Notes: generated from the letters alone by a model not told the origin. Shown: positions 1-8,828, numbered from the stretch's first letter. The stretch is DNA of 64,000 nt from Calidifontimicrobium sp035325925 (GCF_035325925.1 NZ_DAOKZA010000002.1:1-64000), one strand, 5' to 3'. A program made the numbers and translations.

Positions 1-974
1 GCGACGCCTTCCTGGTGCTGGCGCAGGCCCCGGGCGGGCTGTCGTGCTTCCTGCTACCGCGCTGGCGGCCCGACGGCAGCAAGAACCCGATGCAGGTGCT
101 GCGCCTGAAGCGCAAGATGGGCAACGTCTCCAACGCGTCGAGCGAGACCGAGCTGCGCGGCGCGCTGGCCTGGATGGTCGGCCCCGAGGGGCGCGGCGTG
201 CGCACCATCATCGAGATGGTCGCGATGACGCGCTTCGACTGCATGGTCGGCTCCGCCGCCGGCCAGCGCGCGGCCGCCGTGCAGGCGCTGCATCACTGTG
301 CCATCCGCGCCGCGTTTGGCAAGCGGCTGGTCGAGCAGCCGCTGATGCGCAACGTGCTGGCGGACCTGGCGCTGGAGAGCGAGGCGTCGCTGACGCTGGC
401 GATGCGCGTGGCGCGCGCGCTGGACCATCGGGACGATGCCCACGAGGACGCGCTGGTGCGGTTGCTGACGGCGGTGGGCAAGTACTGGATCTGCAAGCGC
501 ACGCCGCATCACGCCTACGAGGCGATGGAGTGCATCGGCGGAAGCGGCGTGATGGAGGACAGCCCCTTCCCGCGCCTGTTCCGCGAGTCGCCGGTCAACG
601 CGATCTGGGAGGGCAGCGGCAACGTGCAGTGCCTGGACGTGCTGCGCGCGATGGCCAAAACGCCCGACGTGGTGCAGGCCTTCTTCGCCGAGGTCGGCCG
701 CGCGCGCGGCGGCAGCGCGGTGCTGGACCGGCATGTCGCGGCGCTGCAGGCCGAGCTGGACGACCTGCAGGACGTCGAATACCGCGCGCGCGATCTCGTC
801 GACCGCATGGCGCTGGCGATGCAGGCGGCGCTGCTGGTGCAGCATGCGCCGGCGGCGGTGGCCGACGCGTTCTGCGCGTCGCGGCTGGCGTCCACCGGCC
901 ACCACCAGGTCGGCGCGCTGCCGCGCGGCGTGGACTGCGGCGCGATCATCGGGCGCGCGACGCCACAGGCGTGA
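1..974 (+). CDS. aidB: AidB-like acyl-CoA dehydrogenase, 3' part
   Basis: The reading frame is open from base 3, so the gene starts upstream of the window and about 323 C-terminal residues are visible. The segment reading CIGGSGVMEDSPFPRLFRES followed by an IWEGSGNVQCLDVLRA-like stretch is the signature of the AidB branch of the acyl-CoA dehydrogenase family (FAD flavoproteins linked to the alkylation response), rather than a short-chain catabolic enzyme. The visible part covers the end of the beta domain, the C-terminal helical domain and the AidB-type extension. The stop is 58 bases before the next gene. The family call is firm; whether it has a DNA-protective or a metabolic role cannot be read from the sequence. 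Confidence 0.8.
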   Translation, partial: DAFLVLAQAPGGLSCFLLPRWRPDGSKNPMQVLRLKRKMGNVSNASSETELRGALAWMVGPEGRGVRTIIEMVAMTRFDCMVGSAAGQRAAAVQALHHCAIRAAFGKRLVEQPLMRNVLADLALESEASLTLAMRVARALDHRDDAHEDALVRLLTAVGKYWICKRTPHHAYEAMECIGGSGVMEDSPFPRLFRESPVNAIWEGSGNVQCLDVLRAMAKTPDVVQAFFAEVGRARGGSAVLDRHVAALQAELDDLQDVEYRARDLVDRMALAMQAALLVQHAPAAVADAFCASRLASTGHHQVGALPRGVDCGAIIGRATPQA

Positions 975-1032
975 ACGCGCGCCGACCGGGCTGCGCCGGG
1001 CCGCGACAATCACCCCTGCCCGCGCCGCCACC

Positions 1033-1764
1033 ATGCCCGACACGCCCCCGCTGCCCGCCCCTGCCGAGGTGCCGCGACCCGTCGCCGCGGGGCGCCTGAG
1101 CATCGTCGTGCCGGCACTCGACGAGGCCGCGACCATCGCCGACACGCTGGCCGCGCTGGCGCCGCTGCGCGCCGCCGGGCACGAACTGATCGTCGTCGAC
1201 GGCGGCAGCCGCGACGCCACCGTCGAGCGCAGCCGCCCGCTCGCCGACCGCGTGATCGAGGCGCCGCGCGGGCGCGCGCGGCAGATGAACGCCGGCGCCG
1301 CGCTGGCGCACCATGCCCGGCTGCTGTTCCTGCACGCCGACACGCGACTGCCCGCGGGCGCCGCCGACGCCGTGCTCGCCGCGCTCGACGCCGGCGCGTC
1401 CTGGGGCCGGTTCGACGTGCACATCGACGGGCGTTCGCCGTGGCTTCGTGTCGTCGCCGCGCTGATGAACCTGCGCTCGCGCCTGACCGGCATCGCCACC
1501 GGCGACCAGGCGATGTTCGTGCGCCGCGACGCCTTCGAAGCGATCGGCGGCTTCCCCGACCAGCCGCTGATGGAGGACGTGGAGTTGTCGCGCCGGCTCA
1601 AGCGGCACACCAGACGCCCCGCCTGCCTGCGTGCCAGGGTGCGCACCTCGGGCCGGCGCTGGGACCACCACGGCGTGTTTCGCACCGTGTGGCTGATGTG
1701 GACGCTGCGCTGGCGCTACTGGCGCGGCACGCCGGCCGACGTGCTGGCGCGCGCGTACCGGTGA
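1033..1764 (+). CDS. Family 2 glycosyltransferase (TIGR04283-like)
   Basis: The 243-residue protein has a GT-A fold start (LSIVVPALDEAATIADTL), the acidic IVVDGGSRDAT and FLHADTRLP motifs, and a TGDQAMFVRR plus FPDQPLMEDVELSRRL segment typical of the small glycosyltransferases called TIGR04283, some of which sit in arsenosugar or selenium-linked loci. The ATG at 1033 was chosen because homology begins about 20 residues later and upstream codons are low-complexity. A -10-like gacaat lies at 1005-1010. The stop overlaps the GTG of the next gene by four bases (GTGA), which implies translational coupling. The sugar donor and acceptor are unknown. Confidence 0.82.
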   Translation: MPDTPPLPAPAEVPRPVAAGRLSIVVPALDEAATIADTLAALAPLRAAGHELIVVDGGSRDATVERSRPLADRVIEAPRGRARQMNAGAALAHHARLLFLHADTRLPAGAADAVLAALDAGASWGRFDVHIDGRSPWLRVVAALMNLRSRLTGIATGDQAMFVRRDAFEAIGGFPDQPLMEDVELSRRLKRHTRRPACLRARVRTSGRRWDHHGVFRTVWLMWTLRWRYWRGTPADVLARAYR

Positions 1765-2423
1765 ACGACGCGCCCGTCGCTTCGCGGGCACCCGCGGCGG
1801 CGGCCGCGCCGCGCGCACGCTGCCGCGTCGTGGTGATGGCCAAGGCGCCGCTGCCGGGGCTGGCGAAGACGCGGTTGATCCCCGCGCTGGGCGCCGACGG
1901 CGCGGCGCGGCTGGCACGCCGGATGCTCGACCACGCGCTGCACCAGGCGCTGGCCGCCGGCGTCGGCGCGGTCGAGCTGTGCGCCACGCCCGACGCTGCG
2001 CACGCGGCGTTCGACGCCTGGCGCACGCTGCCGCTGCGCTGGTCCGACCAGGGCGGCGGCGACCTCGGCCAGCGCATGCACCACGCGATCGAGCGCGCGC
2101 TGGGCGAGGCGCGCACGGCGCTGCTGATCGGCACCGACGCGCCGGCCCTCGACGCGGCCGTGCTGCGCGCCGCCGCGGGCGCGCTCGACGACCACGACGC
2201 GGTGTTCGTGCCGGCGCTGGACGGCGGCTACGCGCTGATCGGCGTGCGCCGCGCCGCGGCAACGCTGCTGCTCGGCGGCGTCGCGTGGAGCACGTCGCGG
2301 GTGATGGCCGTCACGCGCGAACGGCTGCACGCGCACGGCTGGCGGTACGCCGAGCTCGGCCCGGTCGCCGACATCGACGAGCCCGCCGACCTGCGGCACC
2401 TGCCGCCGCACTGGCGGACATGA
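1761..2423 (+). CDS. TIGR04282-type transferase (DUF2064)
   Basis: The 220-residue protein has the nucleotidyltransferase-like core of the DUF2064/TIGR04282 family (rSAM/selenodomain-associated transferase 1): VVVMAKAPLPGLAKTRL near the N terminus, LLIGTDAPALDAAVL in the middle, and DGGYALIGVR then a VAWST segment. The start is the GTG overlapping the previous stop. Its own stop overlaps the ATG of the next gene (ATGA). TIGR04282 and TIGR04283 proteins are commonly neighbours or fused, so these two probably act consecutively on one small molecule. The reaction itself is not established from this sequence. Confidence 0.82.
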   Translation: MNDAPVASRAPAAAAAPRARCRVVVMAKAPLPGLAKTRLIPALGADGAARLARRMLDHALHQALAAGVGAVELCATPDAAHAAFDAWRTLPLRWSDQGGGDLGQRMHHAIERALGEARTALLIGTDAPALDAAVLRAAAGALDDHDAVFVPALDGGYALIGVRRAAATLLLGGVAWSTSRVMAVTRERLHAHGWRYAELGPVADIDEPADLRHLPPHWRT

Positions 2424-3505
2424 CGCGACTGCTGCTCGTCGGCGCGGGCCATGCACACGCCCAGGTGCTTCGCGACTGGGCCGCGGCGCCGCGCCCCGGC
2501 GTGCAGCTCGCGCTGGTCGGCCCGCATGCGCTGGCACCGTACTCGGGCATGGTGCCCGGCTGGCTCGCCGGCGCCTACCGCTTCGAGCAGATCGTCATCG
2601 ACTTCGCCGCACTGGCGCGCGCCGCCGGTGCGGCCTTCGTCGCCGGCGAGGCCGTCGCGCTCGATGCGGCGCGACGCACGCTGACGCTGGCCGACGGCCG
2701 GGCGCTCGGCTACGACGTGCTGTCGCTGAACATCGGCTCGACGCTGCACGTGCCGGCGCTCGACGGCTGCACCGTGCTGCCGATGCGCCCGCTCGACCGG
2801 CTGCGGCAACGCTACGGGGCGGTGCTCGATGCGCTGGCTCGCGAACCGGCGCGCGGGCTGGCCGTGACCGCCGTCGGCGGCGGCGCCGCCGGCTGCGAGA
2901 CGCTGCTCGCGGTGCTCGCGCGGCTGCGCGCGGCGGCGCCGCGACTGCACCTGGACGCGCGGCTCGTGGCGCGCGGCGACGCACTGCTGCCGGGGCTGGC
3001 GCGCGGCGCCGCGCGGCGCATGCAAGCGGCGCTGACCCGCGCCGGCGTCGAGGTGCACGCCGGGCGCGACTTCGACGCCACGCAAGACGCCCCGCCGGGC
3101 AGCCTCGTGCTGTGGGCCACCGGCGCGCAGGCGCACGGCTGGCCGGCACGCTCGGGGCTGGCCTGCGACGACGCCGGCTTCGTGCGCATCGATGCGTTGC
3201 TGCGCTCGCCGTCGCACCCCGAGGTGCACGCCGCGGGCGACTGCGCGGCGTGGGCCGAGCCGCTGCCGAAGGCCGGCGTGTTCGCGGTGCGCATGGGGCC
3301 GGTGCTGTCGCGCAACCTGCGCGCCGCGCTGGGCGACGGCGACGCGCTCGCATACCGCCCGCAGCGCCGCCACCTCGCGCTGCTGGCCACCGCCGACGGC
3401 CGCGCGATCGCGTCGTGGGGCCGCGCGTCGGCCGAGGGCGCCTGGGTCTGGCGCTGCAAGGACCGGATCGACCGCGGCTTCGTCGCCCGTCACGCGCCGC
3501 GCTGA
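2420..3505 (+). CDS. FAD-dependent oxidoreductase, SelD N-terminal-like family
   Basis: The 361-residue pyridine nucleotide-disulfide oxidoreductase-like flavoprotein begins with LLLVGAGHAHAQVLRDW, a GxGxxH dinucleotide motif, has a second VGGGAAGCE motif near residue 155, and ends with the VHAAGDCAAW FAD-binding motif and PKAGVFAVRMGPVL. This HAHxxVL variant is typical of the NDH-like domain fused to the N terminus of some selenophosphate synthases (TIGR03169), but no SelD domain follows. It overlaps the upstream transferase by four bases, so three proteins are translated as one chain. The substrate is unknown; a redox step in a sugar- or selenium-modification pathway is an inference. Confidence 0.8.
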   Translation: MTRLLLVGAGHAHAQVLRDWAAAPRPGVQLALVGPHALAPYSGMVPGWLAGAYRFEQIVIDFAALARAAGAAFVAGEAVALDAARRTLTLADGRALGYDVLSLNIGSTLHVPALDGCTVLPMRPLDRLRQRYGAVLDALAREPARGLAVTAVGGGAAGCETLLAVLARLRAAAPRLHLDARLVARGDALLPGLARGAARRMQAALTRAGVEVHAGRDFDATQDAPPGSLVLWATGAQAHGWPARSGLACDDAGFVRIDALLRSPSHPEVHAAGDCAAWAEPLPKAGVFAVRMGPVLSRNLRAALGDGDALAYRPQRRHLALLATADGRAIASWGRASAEGAWVWRCKDRIDRGFVARHAPR

Positions 3506-3532
3506 GCCCGCACGTACCATCGCGCTCCCGCC

Positions 3533-4777
3533 ATGACCACGCCCGCCCACGCCGCCGACTCGCGCTACGCCTGGATGCGCCTGGCCGTGACGCTGGCGCT
3601 GATGACCATCGGCAGCAGCGCGATGTACGTCGTCTCGGTCGTGCTGCCGGCGGTGCAGGCCGAGTTCGGCGTCGCGCGCGCCGACGCGTCGCTGCCGTAC
3701 ACCGCGCTGATGATCGGCTTCGGCGTCGGCGGCGTGCTGATGGGGCGGCTCGCCGACCGCCACGGCGTGATGGTGCCGCTGCTGATCGGAGCCGCCGGCG
3801 TGGGCGGTGGCTACGCCGGCGCCGGGCTGGCCGGCAGCATCGAGGCGTTCGCGCTGATGCACGGGCTGCTGCTGGGGCTGGTCGGCTGCTCGGCCACGTT
3901 CGCGCCGCTGGTGGCCGACACCTCGCTGTGGTTCGTGCGCCGGCGCGGCATCGCGGTGGCGATCTGCGCCAGCGGCAACTACCTGGCCGGCACGATCTGG
4001 CCGCCGATCGTGCAGCACTTCATCGACAGCGTCGGCTGGCGGCCGACGTACATCGGCCTGGGGCTGTTCAGCGCGGCGACGCTGCCGCTGCTGGCGCTGG
4101 CGATGCGCGCGCGGCCGCCGGCGGCGGTGGCGCCACCGCCGCGCGCCGGCGGCCCGCTGCCGTCGGCGCGCCCGTTCGGCGTGTCGCCGGGCCAGGCCCA
4201 GGCGCTGCTGTGCGTCGCCGGCGTGGCCTGCTGCGTCGCCATGTCGATGCCGCAGGTGCACATCGTCGCCTACTGCACCGACCTCGGCTACGGCGCGGCG
4301 CGCGGCGCGCAAATGCTGTCGCTGATGCTCGCGTTCGGCATCGCCAGCCGGCTGATCTCGGGCGCGATCTGCGACCGCATCGGCGGGCTGCGCACGCTGC
4401 TGCTCGGCTCGGCGCTGCAGGGGCTGGCGCTGCTGCTGTTCCTGCCGTTCGACTCGCTCGCCTCGCTGTTCGTGATCTCCGCGCTGTTCGGGCTGTTCCA
4501 GGGCGGCATCGTGCCGGCGTACGCGATCATCGTGCGCGAGCACTTCCCGCCGCGCGAGGCCGGCGCGCGCGTCGGCGCGGTGCTCACCGCGACGCTGCTC
4601 GGGATGGCGCTGGGCGGCTGGATGTCGGGCAAGGTGTTCGACCTGACCGGCAGCTACGACGCGGCCTTCGTCAACGGCGTGCTGTGGAACGCGCTGAACC
4701 TGGCGATCGTGCTGTGGTTGCTGGTGCGCCTGCGTCCGCTGGGCCCGCGCGCGGTCGGGGTGGCCGCGGCACGCTGA
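3533..4777 (+). CDS. Major facilitator superfamily transporter
   Basis: The 414-residue polytopic inner-membrane protein shows two six-helix halves and the MFS loop motif GRLADRHGV after the second helix, with a related SGAICDRIGGLRTLL motif in the second half. The segment TSLWFVRRRGIAVAICASGN resembles the monocarboxylate/oxalate-formate antiporter group. A -10-like taccat at 3515-3520 lies close to the ATG. It is 27 bases downstream of the flavoprotein gene and could belong to that operon or have its own promoter. The substrate is not predictable. Confidence 0.85.
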   Translation: MTTPAHAADSRYAWMRLAVTLALMTIGSSAMYVVSVVLPAVQAEFGVARADASLPYTALMIGFGVGGVLMGRLADRHGVMVPLLIGAAGVGGGYAGAGLAGSIEAFALMHGLLLGLVGCSATFAPLVADTSLWFVRRRGIAVAICASGNYLAGTIWPPIVQHFIDSVGWRPTYIGLGLFSAATLPLLALAMRARPPAAVAPPPRAGGPLPSARPFGVSPGQAQALLCVAGVACCVAMSMPQVHIVAYCTDLGYGAARGAQMLSLMLAFGIASRLISGAICDRIGGLRTLLLGSALQGLALLLFLPFDSLASLFVISALFGLFQGGIVPAYAIIVREHFPPREAGARVGAVLTATLLGMALGGWMSGKVFDLTGSYDAAFVNGVLWNALNLAIVLWLLVRLRPLGPRAVGVAAAR

Positions 4778-4781
4778 CGCC

Positions 4782-4798
4782 GGCGCTTCGAAGGCGCC
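4782..4798 (+). terminator. Weak stem-loop after the MFS gene
   Basis: Just after the MFS stop, ggcgc and gcgcc arms flank a ttcgaag centre, and a second acggc/gccgt inverted pair follows at about 4801-4812. There is no T-tract, so an intrinsic terminator is only a possibility in this GC-rich genome. Confidence 0.25.
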
Positions 4799-4909
4799 GC
4801 ACGGCCCGCCGTGCCGTGCCGGGCTCGCCCCGGTTGATCTTCGTCAGGTCGGCGCCGGCCGCGCGGCCGCAGCATGGCGACCGGCCCCGGGCCACGCGAG
4901 AAGCAGCCG

Positions 4910-6337
4910 ATGAAGTCCCTGAGCGGCGTCGACGCCGCGTTCCTGCACCTCGAGACGCCCGACACGCCGATGCACGTCGCGTCGTTGAGCCTGCTCGAGC
5001 GCCGGGCCGGCGACCGGCGCGACTTCGTCGCCGTCGTGCGGCGCTCGCTGGCTCGGCGACTGCACCTGGCGCCGGTGTTCACGCGCCGGCTCGCGCCGAT
5101 GCCGCTGCAGTTCGCCAACCCGGTGTGGGTGCACGACGACGCGGTCGACCTGGACCACCACGTGCAGCACGTGACGCTGCCGCCGCCGGGCACGCCGCAG
5201 CAGCTCGCCGACTGCGTCGCCAGGCTGCACGGCGAGTTGCTCGACCGCCGACGCCCGCTGTGGCGGCTGCACCTGATCGACGGTCTCGCCGACGGGCAGG
5301 TCGGGTACTACTTCAAGGCGCACCACGCGGCACTCGACGGGCTCGCGGGCATCCAGCTGGCGCGCACGCTGTTCGATGTCACGCCTCGTCCGCCGCCGGT
5401 CGCGTGCGGCAGCGCCGCGGCGGCCGAACACCCCGGCACGTTCGAGCTCGCCGCCGCGGCGCTGCGCCACGACGCCGGCCAGTACGTCAAGCTGCTGCGC
5501 CACCTGCCCGACGTCGTGCGCACGCTCGGCGCGATGTTCGGCGGCCCGGCCCCGTCGGGGCGCACGCGCGCCGGCGAGAACTTCTTCTTCGGCCCGCGCA
5601 CGCCGCTGAACGTGCCGATCACCGCCGAGCGCGGCTTCGCCGCGCTGTCGCTGCCGCTCGACGCGCTCAAGGCGATCGCCGTCGCGAACGACGCCAAGGT
5701 CAACGACGTCGTGCTCGCGGTGTGCAGCGGCGCGCTGCGGGGCTGGCTCGCGCACCACGGCGGCGTGCCGCGCAAGCCGCTGAGCGCGGCGATGCCGATC
5801 TCGCTGCGCGAGGCCGGCGACACCGAGTACACAACGCAGGCAACGATGCCGCTGGTCAACCTGCACACGCACCTGGCCGACCCGCTGCGCCGCCTGCGCG
5901 CGATCCGCGACTCGGCCGGCGCGATCAAGGCCGCGGTGCGCCATGCCAGGGGTATCGTGCCGATGGACTTCCCGTCGATCGGCGTGCCGTGGGTGCTGCA
6001 CGGCCTGGCCGAGCTGTACGGACGCTCGCGAGCGAGTGCGCTGCTGCCCACGCTGGCCAACGTCGTGATCTCGAACATCCCCGGCCCCCAGGTGCCGCTG
6101 TACGTGTGCGGCGCACGCATGCGCAGCTACTGGCCGCTGTCGATCGTCGAGCACGGTCTGGGGCTGAACATCACCGTGATGAGCTACGCCGGCGCGATGG
6201 GTTTCGGCTTCACGACCGCGCGCGCCGCGGTGCCCGACGCGCAGCAGCTCAGCGTCGCGCTCGCCGCCGCGTTCGACGAACTGGCGGCCAAGTCGCAGCG
6301 CAGCGCCGGGCGGCAGCGCGCCGGTGGCATCGGTTGA
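4910..6337 (+). CDS. Wax ester synthase/diacylglycerol acyltransferase (WS/DGAT)
   Basis: The 475-residue WS/DGAT family enzyme transfers an acyl group from acyl-CoA to a fatty alcohol or diacylglycerol and makes storage lipid at the inner membrane. The catalytic HHxxxDG motif is present (HHAALDG, H138-G144 from this start). The N terminus (LSGVDAAFLHLETPDTPMHV) and the later NDVVLAVCSGALR and VISNIPGPQVPLYV stretches are classical. I placed the start at 4910, where family homology begins. An in-frame ATG at 4874 would add 12 residues. Monocistronic by spacing. Confidence 0.9.
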   Translation: MKSLSGVDAAFLHLETPDTPMHVASLSLLERRAGDRRDFVAVVRRSLARRLHLAPVFTRRLAPMPLQFANPVWVHDDAVDLDHHVQHVTLPPPGTPQQLADCVARLHGELLDRRRPLWRLHLIDGLADGQVGYYFKAHHAALDGLAGIQLARTLFDVTPRPPPVACGSAAAAEHPGTFELAAAALRHDAGQYVKLLRHLPDVVRTLGAMFGGPAPSGRTRAGENFFFGPRTPLNVPITAERGFAALSLPLDALKAIAVANDAKVNDVVLAVCSGALRGWLAHHGGVPRKPLSAAMPISLREAGDTEYTTQATMPLVNLHTHLADPLRRLRAIRDSAGAIKAAVRHARGIVPMDFPSIGVPWVLHGLAELYGRSRASALLPTLANVVISNIPGPQVPLYVCGARMRSYWPLSIVEHGLGLNITVMSYAGAMGFGFTTARAAVPDAQQLSVALAAAFDELAAKSQRSAGRQRAGGIG

Positions 6338-6370
6338 CCGTGCGGGTCCGCCGACCGGACCGCGCCGCTC

Positions 6371-6445
6371 GCGCTTCGGCACGCGCGGCCGCGCCGCGCT
6401 TCGGCACGCGCGGCCGCGCCGCGCTTCGGCACGCGCGGGCCGCGT
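6371..6445. repeat. 25-bp tandem repeat, three copies
   Basis: Two exact 25-bp units (6371-6395 and 6396-6420) are followed by a third imperfect unit with an inserted G (6421-6445). Each unit begins gcgcttcggcacgcgcgg. The array fills the gap between the WS/DGAT stop and the start of the ModE-like regulator. It could affect spacing of promoter elements or arise by replication slippage. Confidence 0.85.
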
Positions 6446-6459
6446 CGCACGTCGGCACA

Positions 6460-7605
6460 ATGCACGCGATGCGCGAACCTGGCGTTCACCTCGAGTACAG
6501 CTTCGAATCGCGCGGCCAGCGCGGTGCCGAGATCGACAACCCGCTGTTCGACCTGCTCGCGGCGGTGCAGGAGCACGGCTCGATCCGCCACGCGGCGAGC
6601 GCCACCGGCGCGTCGTACCGCCACGTGTGGGGCGCGCTCAAGCACTGGGAACAGGTGCTCGGCCAGCCGCTGGTGCTGTGGGCCAAGGGCCAGCGCGCGC
6701 GGCTGACGCCGTTCGCGCTGCGGCTGCTGTGGGCCGAGCGCCAGGCGCGCGTGCGCATGACGCCGCACATCGAGGCGCTGCGCGCCGAGCTCGAGCACGT
6801 TCGCGCGCTGGCGATGGACGAGCGCCGCCAGGTGCTCGAGGTGTTCGCCAGCCACGACCTGGCGCTGCCGCGCCTGCGCGACCTGGCCGCGGCGCAGGGC
6901 CTGCACCTCGGGCTGCGCTTCGCCGGCAGCGTCGACGCGCTGCGCGCGCTGGCGGCCGGGCGATGCACGGTGGCCGGTTTCCACGTGCCGGCGCTGCCGG
7001 CCGGGTCGGCGGTGTTCGCCGCCGCGCTCAAGCCGCTGCTCAAGCCGGGCCGGCACAAGCTGATCGGCTGCCTGCGGCGCACGCAGGGGCTGATGCTGCG
7101 CGCCGGGCTGGCGCCGCGGCCGGCGTCGCTGGCCGAGGTCGCCGCGCGGCGCTGGCGCTTCCTGAACCGCCAGCCGGGATCGGGCACGCGGCTGCTGATG
7201 GACCACCTGCTGGCCGAAGCCGGGATCGACGCGTCGGCGATCGCCGGCTACGCCGAGCGCCACGAGGACACGCATGTGGCGGTGGCCGCCGCGGTCGCGC
7301 ACGGCGAGGCCGACGTCGGCCCCGGCGTCGAGGCCGCGGCGCGCGACGCCGGCGTCGACTTCGTGCCGCTGGCCGAAGAGGACTACTACCTGGTGTGCCT
7401 GGCCGACAGCCTCGACACGCCGGCGGTGCAGGCGCTGCGCGCGCTGCTCGCCGCGCCGGCGTGGGCGCAGGCGCTGGCCACGCTGAGCGGCTACGCGCCG
7501 TCGCCACGCGCCGGGCAGGTGCTGTCGCTGACGCGCGCGCTGCCGTGGTGGCACTTCCGCACGACGAGAACCGCGAGACTGACGGCGGCGACCGCGCGGC
7601 CGTGA
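6460..7605 (+). CDS. ModE-like HTH regulator fused to a binding-protein-like domain
   Basis: The protein has 381 residues from the first ATG. Residues about 20-110 form a ModE-type winged helix (NPLFDLLAAVQEHGSIRHAA, then SYRHVWGALKHWEQVLGQPL, a typical ModE HTH). Residues about 120-350 resemble a periplasmic-binding-protein-like domain (PF12727 type; LNRQPGSGTRLLMDHLL, then HEDTHVAVAAAVAHGEADVG) instead of the TOBE domains of E. coli ModE. It probably senses a molybdate- or molybdopterin-related ligand and controls the divergent-facing tup/mod genes. No ribosome binding site is obvious. The first ATG overlaps a cacaat -10-like hexamer (6456-6461), which makes ATG 6469 a plausible leaderless start. 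Confidence 0.82.
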   Translation: MHAMREPGVHLEYSFESRGQRGAEIDNPLFDLLAAVQEHGSIRHAASATGASYRHVWGALKHWEQVLGQPLVLWAKGQRARLTPFALRLLWAERQARVRMTPHIEALRAELEHVRALAMDERRQVLEVFASHDLALPRLRDLAAAQGLHLGLRFAGSVDALRALAAGRCTVAGFHVPALPAGSAVFAAALKPLLKPGRHKLIGCLRRTQGLMLRAGLAPRPASLAEVAARRWRFLNRQPGSGTRLLMDHLLAEAGIDASAIAGYAERHEDTHVAVAAAVAHGEADVGPGVEAAARDAGVDFVPLAEEDYYLVCLADSLDTPAVQALRALLAAPAWAQALATLSGYAPSPRAGQVLSLTRALPWWHFRTTRTARLTAATARP

Positions 7606-7711
7606 CCCCCGCCCGTCGCGAACTCCGACGCCGCAGCCGCTTGCCCCCGACGGCATGGCGGGTGGCGCGACCGCCGAGAGTTCCGGCCCGACCCACCGGC
7701 ACAACGAAGTC

Positions 7712-8026
7712 ATGAAGACCAGCGCACGCAACCAGCTCACAGGCACCGTCAAGGCGATCCGCGACGGTGCGGTCAACGCCGAGGTCGCGCCGTGCCTGCC
7801 CAGCGCAGCGCGCGTCGTCGCGATCGACACGCCGGCCAGCGCCGACGTGCCGGGCCTGCGCGCCGGCGCCGCTGCCGCCGCGCTTTCCAGGGCCTCGAGC
7901 GTGTGTCCGGCCACGGCCGCACGAGCCGTGGCCACGTGCGCCGTGGCCGCCCGGGCCGCGCACCGGTCGCGCGGGTGCGCGGCCGTCGCCGGCACCCAGA
8001 CGCGACGGCGGTTCAGGGTGCGCTGA
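7712..8026 (+). CDS. Diverged Mop/TOBE molybdopterin-binding-like protein
   Basis: The 104-residue protein starts with KTSARNQLTGTVKAIRDGAV, the hallmark of Mop-type TOBE domains that bind molybdate/tungstate, and RVVAIDTPASADVPGL plus a RASSV ending fit the rest of a single domain of about 68 residues. Several usually conserved positions are changed (APCLPSAARV), and about 35 unrelated Arg/Ala-rich residues follow the domain. The 3' end overlaps the convergent modA by 14 bases. It may be a functional storage protein with an eroded C terminus, or a decaying gene. Confidence 0.65.
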   Translation: MKTSARNQLTGTVKAIRDGAVNAEVAPCLPSAARVVAIDTPASADVPGLRAGAAAAALSRASSVCPATAARAVATCAVAARAAHRSRGCAAVAGTQTRRRFRVR

Positions 8027-8828
8027 ACCCGTAGCCCCGCAGGATCGCCTGCCCCTTCGTCCCGAGCACGAAGTCGACGAAGGCGCGCGCCGAAGCGGTC
8101 GACGGGCGCACGTTGGCGATGCCGTAGGTCGCCGACACGTTGATCGCGTCGGGCACCGGCAGCACCTGCAGCGTGGCCACCTCCCGACGCGCCTGGGTCG
8201 CGTTGGTGCAGTACGTGACAAACACGTCGGCCTGCCCCTCGGCGACCAGCATGCCGTAGACGTTGCGCCCCGCAGGCGGAGGCGGCGAGTTCGGCCCGCC
8301 GGTGAGCTGCAGCGCCTTCGCCTTCAGCGCCGCGGCCGACCCTGCCGCAGCGGCGCCGGTCGACTCGATGCGTTCGAACATCTGGAACGCGTAGTCGCCC
8401 GACGGATCGGCGCGCGGCGTCGACGTGCCCACGCGCACGTCGGCGTCGAGCAGCCGTTGCGCCAGCGACTTGCCCTGCAGCGAGAAGCCGGGCCGCGCGA
8501 GCAGGCACAGCGCGTTGCGCGTGAACGCCACGACGGCATCGGCCTTGCCGGCGGCGCGCAGCGCCTCGGGGTGCGTCATGTTCGCCGACGCGAACACCTG
8601 CGCCGGCTCGCCGGCCTCGATGCGGTCCTTGAGCAGCCCGGAGGCGCCAAAGGTCAGCCGCACCGGCGCCCCACCCTGCCGCTCGAAGGCGCGTGCCAGG
8701 TCGGTCATCGCCGCGCGCAGGCTGCCGGCGGCGTAGACCGACAACGGCGCCGGCGCGGGCGCCGTGCCCGCACAGCCCGCGACCAACGACATCGTCAACG
8801 CCGATGCCAGCGTGCGCAGCCTGTTCAC
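8013..8828 (-). CDS. modA: ModA-like molybdate-binding lipoprotein
   Basis: This is a 271-residue solute-binding protein of the ModA family: LSVYAAGSLRAAMTDLARAF, TFGASGLLKDRIEAGEPAQVFASAN and the GRNVYGMLVAEGQADVFVTY region. The N terminus ends in a lipobox (LVAGC), which suggests an outer-leaflet lipoprotein of the inner membrane. The GTG start overlaps the tupA stop (GTGA), so it is the last gene of tupB-tupC-tupA-modA. No modB or modC lies in the window. It could therefore hand ligand to the TupBC permease or to a distant ModBC. Confidence 0.82.
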   Translation of the reverse strand: MNRLRTLASALTMSLVAGCAGTAPAPAPLSVYAAGSLRAAMTDLARAFERQGGAPVRLTFGASGLLKDRIEAGEPAQVFASANMTHPEALRAAGKADAVVAFTRNALCLLARPGFSLQGKSLAQRLLDADVRVGTSTPRADPSGDYAFQMFERIESTGAAAAGSAAALKAKALQLTGGPNSPPPPAGRNVYGMLVAEGQADVFVTYCTNATQARREVATLQVLPVPDAINVSATYGIANVRPSTASARAFVDFVLGTKGQAILRGYGFSAP

